DNA from: Candidatus Tectimicrobiota bacterium | GTDB lineage: Bacteria > JACPSX01 | Direction of reading: 5' to 3' | NCBI GenBank assembly: GCA_016193065.1 | Contig: JACPSX010000130.1 | Span: 1-5,019 of the forward strand | Length of the DNA: 5,019 nucleotides | Part shown: positions 1-5,019 of the stretch, one piece after another | How the letters are laid out: each line of letters starts with the position of its first letter | Numbering within the stretch: position 1 is the stretch's first letter | Translations under genes and position numbers: made by a program | The notes under the pieces: generated by a model | The model's database searches: none | What the model saw: only the letters and a program-made list of their open reading frames with translations | Told to the model about the DNA's origin: nothing

Positions 1-1697
1 ACCCCGGAATCGAACCAGACATCGAGGATGTCCATCTCCTTGTAAAACGTCTGGCCGTCGCAGTATTGGCAATGCGTCCCCGGCAACAGGAGTTGGTCAG
101 CATCCTGCTCGAACCACACATCAGCCCCATGCTGCTCTACCAGAGCAGCCACACGTTCTGCCACCTCCTGGCTGGCTAAAGGCGCGTCGCAGCCCCGACA
201 ATAAAACACCGTGATCGGAACTCCCCAGGCCCGCTGCCGGGAGATACACCAGTCGGGGCGGGTGGCGATCATGTTGGAGATCCGCTCCTCTCCCCACGCG
301 GGGATCCACTGCACCCGCTTGATTTCCTCCAGGGAGTTACGGCGCAGGTCGTCTTTTTCCATCGAAATGAACCATTGGGAAGTAGCGCGATAGATAACCG
401 GATTCTTGCAGCGCCAGCAATGGGGGTAAGAGTGGGTAATCGTCTCTTCCAGCAGCAGGTGTCCCGAATCTTTCAGTCTCTTGATGATAACGGGGTTGGC
501 ATCCCACACGCTCTTGCCCTCCAGCCAGCTCCCCGCTTCCCGGGTAAAGCACCCACGGTCATCGACAGGGCTATAAACCGCCAGATCGTACTTGTCCGCG
601 ATCTCGTAGTCTTCCTGGCCATGCCCGGGGGCCGTGTGAACGCAGCCGGTTCCCTGGTCCAACGTCACATGAGTTCCAAGGACCAATGAAGAAAGCCGGT
701 GGCCAGACGAATTTACGTTCCCTCGCGCCCTCAGCCGATTAGAAGGCGAAGGAAGAAGGGGGTGATCCCCACTCACAAACGGATGCTGCGTTTCGATCCC
801 CTCCAGAACCGTCCCTTTCCAGGTTCCGAGAATTTCATAATCCCCAAACCCGAGCTTGCGGGCCACCTCGGCAACAAGCTCCTTGGCAATCAGGTACACT
901 TCCTCCCCTACAGCCACGGCGCTGTACTCGAAGTCCGGGTGGAGGCAGATGGCTAGATTTGCAGGGAGGGTCCAAGGGGTCGTGGTCCAGATGATGACAG
1001 AAACCTTTTTCCCCTTTAGCTCCGGCAGTCTTGCATTGACGGCGGAATCTTCCACGGGGAATTTCACGTAAATGGAGGGGGAGGTGTGCTCGTCGTACTC
1101 AACTTCGGCTTCGGCCAGTGCTGTCACGCATTCCGGGCACCAGTGCACGGGCTTCTTGCCGCGGTAAACGCTCCCCTTCCCGATGAATTTCCCGAGCTCC
1201 CGCACGATCGTGGCTTCGTATCCGTAGCTCATGGTGAGATAAGGATGATCCCAGTCGGCAAACCCGCCGAGGCGCTTGAACTCCTCGCGCTGGATGTCGA
1301 TATAGGAATTGGCGAACTCCCGGCAGTGCTGGCGGATCTCTTTCTTGCTCAGCTCCCGCTTCCGGGGCCCCAGCTCCTGGTCGACCTGGTGCTCGATCGG
1401 CAACCCATGGCAATCCCAGCCGGGCACAAAGACCGCGTCCTGCCCTTCCATGGTTTTCACTTTCACCACAAAGTCTTTGAGAATCTTGTTAAGGGCCGTG
1501 CCGATGTGAATATGGCCGTTGGCGTACGGGGGGCCGTCGTGGAGAATGTACAGCGGGCGGCCCCGGGCCGCGCGCCGGATTCTTCCGTAAACATCCATCT
1601 CGTCCCAGCGCCGGAGCAGTTCAGGCTCCTTTTTGACCAGATTGGCTTTCATGGGGAAGTCGGTGCGGGGAAGATTCAAGGTATCCTTCACGTCCAT
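1..1697 (-). CDS. ileS: Isoleucyl-tRNA synthetase, N-terminal 565 codons (3' end outside window)
   Basis: Cytoplasmic class I aminoacyl-tRNA synthetase that charges tRNA-Ile with isoleucine using ATP and hydrolyses Val-tRNA-Ile in its CP1 editing domain. The frame is open from the ATG at 1697 to the left edge. Visible landmarks are the [13 protein letters not shown] signature (HIGH region, about residues 53-66), [10 protein letters not shown], the editing-site TTTPWTLP (T238-T240), [11 protein letters not shown] (H354, D363, matching E. coli H333 and D342), [20 protein letters not shown], paired cysteines (YCRGC, HCQYC) of a probable zinc-binding insert, and DVWFDSG at the edge. The KMSKS loop and C-terminal zinc domain would lie beyond the window. 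The start is supported by the purine-rich RBS 5 nt upstream. Two oddities: residues 309-332 are an extra 24-codon segment in the editing domain, and the HIGH motif reads HIGT. Family assignment is certain; activity of this allele is not. Confidence 0.97.
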   Translation of the reverse strand, partial: MDVKDTLNLPRTDFPMKANLVKKEPELLRRWDEMDVYGRIRRAARGRPLYILHDGPPYANGHIHIGTALNKILKDFVVKVKTMEGQDAVFVPGWDCHGLPIEHQVDQELGPRKRELSKKEIRQHCREFANSYIDIQREEFKRLGGFADWDHPYLTMSYGYEATIVRELGKFIGKGSVYRGKKPVHWCPECVTALAEAEVEYDEHTSPSIYVKFPVEDSAVNARLPELKGKKVSVIIWTTTPWTLPANLAICLHPDFEYSAVAVGEEVYLIAKELVAEVARKLGFGDYEILGTWKGTVLEGIETQHPFVSGDHPLLPSPSNRLRARGNVNSSGHRLSSLVLGTHVTLDQGTGCVHTAPGHGQEDYEIADKYDLAVYSPVDDRGCFTREAGSWLEGKSVWDANPVIIKRLKDSGHLLLEETITHSYPHCWRCKNPVIYRATSQWFISMEKDDLRRNSLEEIKRVQWIPAWGEERISNMIATRPDWCISRQRAWGVPITVFYCRGCDAPLASQEVAERVAALVEQHGADVWFEQDADQLLLPGTHCQYCDGQTFYKEMDILDVWFDSG

Positions 1698-1702
1698 GCT
1701 GA

Positions 1703-1710
1703 CCCTTCCT
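1703..1710 (-). promoter_or_regulatory. Ribosome binding site of ileS
   Basis: The minus strand reads AGGAAGGG, then 5 nt (TCAGC), then the ATG at 1697. This good Shine-Dalgarno match fixes the ileS start and lies just downstream of the terminator-like hairpin. Confidence 0.75.
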
Positions 1711-1715
1711 GCATA

Positions 1716-1749
1716 ATAAAAAACCTCCCAGACCATGAGGCTGAGAGGT
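1716..1749 (-). terminator. Rho-independent terminator or attenuator upstream of ileS
   Basis: On the minus strand, ACCTCTCAG pairs with CTGGGAGGT (9 bp, one G-U), and an inner CC/GG pairing can shrink the loop. TTTTTATT follows directly. It lies 89 nt after the stop of the enolase-superfamily gene and about 20 nt before the ileS start codon. It could end the acyltransferase operon, or act as an attenuator within the ileS leader if the promoter at 1789-1818 is real. On the plus strand only a weak TTTT follows the stem. Confidence 0.75.
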
Positions 1750-1788
1750 CCCTTTTGCTGTGGCCTGAGGCGCTTCTAAGCAACACTT

Positions 1789-1818
1789 TGGATACCACAG
1801 GGCCTGGAGCTCTGTCAA
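1789..1818 (-). promoter_or_regulatory. Candidate sigma-70 promoter for ileS
   Basis: The minus strand carries a perfect -35 box TTGACA (1818-1813), an 18-nt spacer, and TATCCA (1794-1789) preceded by TG plus one base, so the -10 is of the extended kind (TGGTATCCA). Predicted initiation near 1781-1784 would give a leader of about 85 nt containing the terminator hairpin. The -35 box sits inside the loop of a 7-bp inverted repeat (1804-1810 and 1831-1837). Confidence 0.5.
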
Positions 1819-1837
1819 GGTGGATTTAATGCTCCAG
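1804..1837. repeat. 7-bp inverted repeat around the ileS -35 box
   Basis: CTGGAGC at 1804-1810 and GCTCCAG at 1831-1837 are perfect reverse complements separated by 20 nt that include the TTGACA box. The higher-coordinate arm ends one base from the enolase-superfamily stop codon. It could be an operator or an mRNA hairpin just after that stop; there is no T-run beside it. It is short enough to be chance. Confidence 0.35.
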
Positions 1838-2990
1838 CTATAGGCAGGAAACGCGGTCCTGGCAGTATTGCTGCAATTTAGTCTGGTCGACCGTAACCCC
1901 CAGGCCAGGGAAGTTCAGAACCGGCGCGCGTCCCCGGGCTCCAAAGGTGAGATCTTCCCGAACAATATCTTCCGTAAGGACGTAACGGTTAAAGGAGCCT
2001 TCGGCAAAGAGAAGGTCCGGGGTCCGGGCGGCAAAGTGCCGGCCCGCTGCCGACAGGATCCCCGTTTCCCCCACCTGGCAACCCAGTTGGCAGGGGATTC
2101 CCGAGGCCCGGGCAAAGCCGTAAATCCGCAAGGCAGCCAAGAGCCCGCCGCACTTGGAAATCCTCAGATTGAAGCCCCCGCAGGCCCCGGCAGCGATCAG
2201 GCTCCGGGCATCTTCGAGGGAAACCACTGATTCATCGGCAATGACCCGAATGGGGACGGATTCGCTGACTGCCCGCAACCCTTGCCAATCCCCTTTGGGA
2301 ACCGGCTGCTCGATGGCATCAATCCCGTATCCCTCCAGCACCTTAAGTTTCGCGATCGCGTCGCGAGAGTTCCAGGCCCCATTGGCATCCAGGCGCAGGG
2401 AGATTTCCTCTCCCAACTTCCGGCGCACGCTCATGACCGTGTCCAGGTCCCGGGATCTCCCCACCTTCACCTTTACACTGCGCACCTCCTGAGCCCTGAC
2501 CATATCCAGGATTATTTCCAGTGAACCGGGCTCCTCAAACGGGATCACGGCGCTGTACTCGACCGAGTCTCTGCGGCTCCCTCCCAACATATCCGCGCCG
2601 GACAGCCAGCTCCACGGCACAGCGGGCCGAGGGATACGCCGTAACCCGCGGATTTCTATCCAGTCGTTCCAGGTCGTTCAGCAAGTCACCGGCAGTCTGC
2701 CAGCACCTGTCAGCGAGCCCCTGGAGCAGGAAGCGGGCGGCCGCCGCTGCCGTCGCCATATTCTCCCCAGTCAGGTATTCCCGGGGCACTGCTTCCCCGA
2801 ACCCCTCAACCCCGGCTCTATTCACGACCCGGACCACGAGGTTGTCCGAAGTACTGCGCACCGCCTGGAAGTGACCCACGGTTCGTCGCAGGGGAATCTG
2901 CAACTTCCAGAGCTCGGCCTTGGCAATTTCCACTGGGATGGTTTGGGGCCGGACTAGAAGATGCGAAAAGACGGGTAAAAAAGGGTTCAT
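1838..2990 (-). pseudogene. Enolase-superfamily (muconate cycloisomerase / dipeptide epimerase-like) gene, frameshifted
   Basis: The MLE subgroup of the enolase superfamily comprises Mg-dependent cytoplasmic enzymes that abstract an alpha-proton next to a carboxylate: dipeptide epimerases, o-succinylbenzoate synthase and muconate cycloisomerase. The N-terminal capping domain is read from ATG 2990 (landmarks GEAVPR and TGEN, residues 65-76) to about residue 129 (ARCAVELA, near 2604). The barrel domain continues in another frame from about 2603 to the TAG at 1838. In the second piece, numbered from the GTG at 2620, I see KVKVG (K50, K52), DANG (D78), EQPV (E104), ADES (D129) and SKCGG (K156): the full lysine set and metal ligands. 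Between ELA and LGG only 16 nt remain where the family has about 16 codons, so a deletion of about 32 nt explains both the frameshift and the missing helix. The start overlaps the acyltransferase stop as ATGA. Substrate cannot be told; the product is probably inactive unless this is an assembly error. Confidence 0.85.
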
Positions 2991-4006
2991 GCAGCCGTTC
3001 CAGGCATGCGGTGCTCCGGTTGAACCCCGCGAACCCCAGGTCGCGAGTACCCTTGCCTGCGGGGGTGAGACGGAACTTGATGAGATATGAAATCAGCACC
3101 TGCCCGCAAACGCTTCCAATTCTTCCACTGGTACCATTGATCCGGATACTGCAGGATGTATTTTTCCAAAAGGTTCAGGAGACCGCAAGTAACCGAACCC
3201 GGGGAGAATTCAGATGCTTCCAGAGGTTCAACGCTGAGATGGTATCCTCCGAGGCCGTTTCTGATCAAAAAAATTCCCAGGACCTGAGCTCCAGTTTTTC
3301 TCTGCCAGCGATCGATGCTGCGGTCTATGTACTGCAAGAGATCGATGCTGCGGTCTATGTAAACAGGAACACCGAACATACTCCCACAGCCGGCTGTGGA
3401 GGGATTAATACTCTCCACCTCATCACACTCGGTAATAACGATCTTGTTCCGCTTCAAGATCTTCGCCAGTCGGAAGAACGAGGTTCCCTCGTCGGCGTCG
3501 ACCGGGGTAATCCCAACCCTGGCCGCTCTCTCTTCAAGGCTTCGTCTTAGAGAAGGGGTTTTGAACTTGACCACCATGTAAGGATGGTAGTGCTGTAAAG
3601 CCAGCACCGCGGGCAGAAATTCGACTCCACCAAAGTGGGCTGTAACCAAGAGAACCCCTCTTCCTTGCTTCAATGCACGGTCGATATGCTCCATGCCCGA
3701 AATGCGAACCTTTTTCCGGAGGTAGGTGACGACCCCCTCGTACTCGTGATAGGCCTGGAAGAGTTTTTCGGCATAATGATGAAAGATGCCTCGAAAGGTG
3801 GCCCGGATGATCCGTTCCAGGTCGCCGGCTGTCTTCCGGCCTTGCAAAACTTCTAGGATGTTTTCCACGACGAGGCGGCGCTCCCCCGGCCGCAGCCAGA
3901 AATAGATTTTCCCCAATAGTAGGAGATACGTGTAAGACAACAGGGGGGAAAGGAAAGAAAAAATAAAGCGGTTTAGAGGGAGCTGAAAGAACTCACTGAT
4001 GCCCAT
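2987..4006 (-). CDS. Lysophospholipid / lipid A type acyltransferase (HtrB/LpxL-like LPLAT family)
   Basis: Predicted inner-membrane acyltransferase that moves a fatty acyl chain from acyl-ACP or acyl-CoA onto a lipid A precursor or related lipid. From the ATG at 4006 it is 339 residues. A hydrophobic N-terminal segment (about residues 13-38) should anchor it. The catalytic HX4E motif is HFGGVE (H124, E129), followed by a conserved block at FGVP (211-214), TGAQV (238-242) and the family's C-terminal WYQWKNWK (291-298). Residues 216-225 and 226-235 are a tandem duplication of YIDRSID plus three residues. About 40 residues beyond WKRL are Arg/Pro/Gly-rich and not typical. The frame extends to a TTG at 4051, but ATG 4006 has GGAGG at 5 nt spacing, so I prefer it. 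The stop overlaps the next start as ATGA. Family call is firm; acceptor lipid is unknown and the duplication may impair the fold. Confidence 0.9.
   Translation of the reverse strand: MGISEFFQLPLNRFIFSFLSPLLSYTYLLLLGKIYFWLRPGERRLVVENILEVLQGRKTAGDLERIIRATFRGIFHHYAEKLFQAYHEYEGVVTYLRKKVRISGMEHIDRALKQGRGVLLVTAHFGGVEFLPAVLALQHYHPYMVVKFKTPSLRRSLEERAARVGITPVDADEGTSFFRLAKILKRNKIVITECDEVESINPSTAGCGSMFGVPVYIDRSIDLLQYIDRSIDRWQRKTGAQVLGIFLIRNGLGGYHLSVEPLEASEFSPGSVTCGLLNLLEKYILQYPDQWYQWKNWKRLRAGADFISHQVPSHPRRQGYSRPGVRGVQPEHRMPGTAA
3302..3361 (-). repeat. 30-bp in-frame tandem duplication inside the acyltransferase gene
   Basis: Two adjacent 30-nt units, 3361-3332 and 3331-3302 on the minus strand, match at 28 of 30 positions. 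The first 21 bases (TACATAGACC onward) are identical and the two differences are near the end. They encode YIDRSIDLLQ then YIDRSIDRWQ. With one copy, the distance from FGVP to TGA matches the usual LPLAT spacing, so the first copy is the likely addition. Confidence 0.93.
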
Positions 4007-4011
4007 GCGGC

Positions 4012-4016
4012 CCTCC
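4012..4016 (-). promoter_or_regulatory. Ribosome binding site choosing the acyltransferase start
   Basis: The minus strand reads GGAGG, 5 nt, then the ATG at 4006. The upstream TTG (4051) and the other in-frame ATG (4018) lack a similarly placed site, so this decides the start. Confidence 0.6.
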
Positions 4017-4050
4017 ATGGCCACCACGGATCCGAAATCACTTCCCCCCA

Positions 4051-4079
4051 ATTATGGAAAAGAAAACGACGGTGAGAAA
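4051..4079 (-). promoter_or_regulatory. Weak candidate promoter for the acyltransferase operon
   Basis: CATAAT (4056-4051, minus strand) resembles a -10 box 45 nt ahead of the ATG at 4006. The hexamer 17 nt further upstream (TTTCTC, 4079-4074) is a poor -35. It is offered because a new transcription unit is expected after the hairpins that follow the HD-GYP gene. If used, it would exclude translation from the TTG at 4051. Confidence 0.25.
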
Positions 4080-4092
4080 CGAACCGTCCCCT

Positions 4093-4108
4093 GCGATCCG
4101 GGGATCGC
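4093..4108. repeat. 7-bp perfect inverted repeat upstream of the acyltransferase
   Basis: GCGATCC at 4093-4099 and GGATCGC at 4102-4108 are separated by 2 nt; as RNA this is a 6-bp stem with a 4-nt loop. It lies upstream of the candidate -35 region, so it could be an operator. Its right arm shares GGATCGCCC with positions 4160-4168 inside the larger nested repeat. Confidence 0.4.
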
Positions 4109-4115
4109 CCCTGTA

Positions 4116-4141
4116 GAAAAAAGCAAAGGAGAATTATTCTC
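4116..4141 (-). terminator. Possible Rho-independent terminator downstream of the HD-GYP gene
   Basis: On the minus strand, GAGAA/TTCTC (4141-4129, loop TAA) is followed by CTTTGCTTTTTTC. The stem is short and AT-rich, but the T-rich tract is long. It sits about 110 nt after the HD-GYP stop and before the acyltransferase, where a terminator would be expected. Confidence 0.4.
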
Positions 4142-4153
4142 AAACTACTTTCG

Positions 4154-4209
4154 CTCGAAGGATCGCCCGGAGTCTGGGAGACTCATGGGCAACAAGCGTG
4201 TCCTTCGAG
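4154..4209. other. Nested inverted repeat, possible structured RNA or protein-binding element
   Basis: The outer arms CTCGAAGGA (4154-4162) and TCCTTCGAG (4201-4209) are perfect 9-bp complements. Inside lie GCCC (4165-4168) with GGGC (4187-4190), and GAGTCT (4170-4175) with AGACTC (4179-4184) around a GGG loop. Together these make one long hairpin of 19 pairs with small bulges and one asymmetric 2/10-nt internal loop. No T-run follows on either strand, so it is not an ordinary terminator. As minus-strand RNA it would be in the 3' UTR of the HD-GYP mRNA. I do not recognise a known riboswitch consensus. Confidence 0.6.
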
Positions 4210-4222
4210 AAACGAGATGAGT

Positions 4223-4246
4223 AAAAGGCAAAGGGGAGGTCCCCTC
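4223..4246 (-). terminator. Weak terminator-like hairpin directly after the HD-GYP stop
   Basis: On the minus strand, GAGGGG pairs with CCCCTT (4246-4231, loop ACCT, one G-U), followed by TGCCTTTT. It starts 4 nt after the HD-GYP stop codon. The stem is short and the T-tract interrupted, so it may be a 3'-end stabiliser rather than a terminator. Confidence 0.35.
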
Positions 4247-4250
4247 AGCC

Positions 4251-5019
4251 TCAACTCCCAACCGTTCGGTGTTGGTGAATGGGTATGACTCGCGCGGGAG
4301 TCGCAGAGCCATCTTCTACCAACCCGAGAAGTACCCTGGCAACTTCCGGATCAAATTGCTTGCCTGAGTTCACCCTGAGCTCCCGGCAGGCGTCTCGTAA
4401 CGCTAAAGCTCTCCGGTAAGGTCGATCAGTGGTCATGGCGTCAAATGCGTCCGCCACGGATACAATGCGGGCTTCAATGGGAATCTCTTCTCCTGCCAAC
4501 CCTTCCGGGTAACCTTTGCCGTCTATGCGCTCGTGGTGGCTCTTGATGATGGCAATCTCATTCTTGGGGAGGTGAAGGGGGTCGATGATTTTAGCTCCCA
4601 CAGTCGTGTGCCGGCAAATGAGATCCCATTCATTTGGGCTCAACTTCCCCGGCTTCACGAGAATCGTCTCCGGAACGCCGATCTTCCCGATATCATGCAT
4701 CATGCTCATCTGTCCCAGCCTCTCGCATTCCGTTTCGGACAGGCCAAGACGCCTGGCAATTTCCGTGGCATGCCGGGTAACCCGCTCCGAATGACCTTTC
4801 GTGTAGGAATCCTTGGCTTCCAGGGCGAGGGCGAGCGACTGGATACTTCTCATGTAGCTCGCGTTAATGTCGTGATAAAGCTTGGCATTATCGAGAGCGA
4901 CTGCAATCTGGTTGGCGTAGCTGAAGAGGTAGTCTCGATCTTCCTGCGAAATCCGCCCCTCGCTCTTCCCTTTGTCGGCTCCCAGGACTCCGATAACCCG
5001 GTTGCGGCTGATCAAAGGG
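4251..5019 (-). CDS. GAF plus HD-GYP domain cyclic-di-GMP phosphodiesterase (5' end outside window)
   Basis: Signalling enzyme predicted to hydrolyse cyclic-di-GMP to pGpG/GMP through a metal-dependent HD-GYP domain, lowering levels of the second messenger that controls motility and biofilm. The frame is open to the right edge, so the N-terminus is missing. Counting the first whole codon (5018-5016) as 1, residues 1-55 are the end of a GAF domain (RNRVIGVLG, YANQIAVALDNAKLY), joined by a helical linker to the HD-GYP domain (about 56-235). All signature residues are present: GHSERV (H76), HDIGK (H108, D109), RHTTVG (H137), HHERIDGKGYP (H161, H162, GYP 169-171), and VADAFDAMTTDRPYR (D190). This is the full set expected of an active phosphodiesterase. 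It ends with a TGA at 4251 and is followed by hairpins, so it looks like the last gene of its transcript. Additional N-terminal sensor domains may lie outside the window. Confidence 0.95.
   Translation of the reverse strand, partial: PLISRNRVIGVLGADKGKSEGRISQEDRDYLFSYANQIAVALDNAKLYHDINASYMRSIQSLALALEAKDSYTKGHSERVTRHATEIARRLGLSETECERLGQMSMMHDIGKIGVPETILVKPGKLSPNEWDLICRHTTVGAKIIDPLHLPKNEIAIIKSHHERIDGKGYPEGLAGEEIPIEARIVSVADAFDAMTTDRPYRRALALRDACRELRVNSGKQFDPEVARVLLGLVEDGSATPARVIPIHQHRTVGS

Noticed and set aside
1086-1829. 247-codon open frame on the plus strand
   Set aside because: It lies antisense to the clearly conserved ileS N-terminus, has no recognisable motif and no supporting RBS; it is a GC-driven shadow frame.
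1750-1837. T-box riboswitch for ileS
   Set aside because: The gap is too short for stem I, and the best match (TGGTATCC) does not fit the TGGNACC core.
1838-2620. Separate gene starting at the GTG at 2620
   Set aside because: It begins in the middle of the enolase-superfamily fold with no RBS, and the missing capping domain is encoded immediately upstream in another frame, so it is part of one broken gene.
2580-2625. Programmed ribosomal frameshift in the enolase-superfamily gene
   Set aside because: No slippery sequence or stimulatory structure is evident, and the conserved helix residues are missing as well, which favours a deletion.
3302-3361. CRISPR-like repeat
   Set aside because: There are only two directly adjacent copies with no spacer, in frame inside a coding gene; it is a tandem duplication.
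3011-3550. 179-codon open frame on the plus strand
   Set aside because: Antisense to the acyltransferase, whose minus-strand frame carries the HX4E and WYQW motifs; the plus-strand product resembles no family.
4007-4051. Acyltransferase start at the TTG at 4051
   Set aside because: No well-placed RBS, and a -10-like box overlaps it; the ATG at 4006 has GGAGG at 5 nt.
4154-4209. c-di-GMP riboswitch, suggested by the neighbouring HD-GYP gene
   Set aside because: The conserved GEMM-I features (GGGCAAACC-like core, tetraloop/receptor pattern) are absent on both strands; proximity alone is not evidence.

Overview
All genes in this window lie on the minus strand, so the reading order is from high to low coordinates: a GAF/HD-GYP cyclic-di-GMP phosphodiesterase (5' end outside the window), an intergenic stretch of about 245 bp rich in inverted repeats, a lysophospholipid (lipid A type) acyltransferase, an enolase-superfamily gene broken by a frameshift, a 140-bp control region, and the first 565 codons of isoleucyl-tRNA synthetase (3' end outside the window). 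I see no plus-strand gene, RNA gene, CRISPR array or transposase. The long plus-strand open frames are antisense shadows of these genes.

The composition is moderately GC-rich. The IleRS N-terminus ([10 protein letters not shown] start, FPMKANL, EEFKRLG) and the HtrB/LpxL-like acyltransferase suggest a Gram-negative, outer-membrane bacterium of the Desulfobacterota / NC10 / Nitrospirota type. This is an impression from sequence style, not a database match.

The acyltransferase stop and the start of the enolase-superfamily gene overlap as ATGA, so these two form a translationally coupled unit. The HD-GYP gene and ileS look like separate transcription units. A terminator-like hairpin follows the HD-GYP gene. 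A promoter-like sequence and a strong terminator hairpin both lie between the enolase-superfamily gene and ileS, so ileS may be attenuated or the hairpin may simply end the upstream operon.

The most striking signal is that three neighbouring genes each carry a length change relative to their family. ileS has an in-frame 24-codon insert in the editing domain, and removing it restores the normal spacing. The acyltransferase has a 30-bp (10-residue) tandem duplication, and removing one copy again restores normal spacing. The enolase-superfamily gene has a frameshift together with a missing segment of about 32 bp. The HD-GYP/acyltransferase gap also holds a large nested inverted repeat that I cannot assign to a known RNA family. 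I found no clear new defence or biosynthetic system here.
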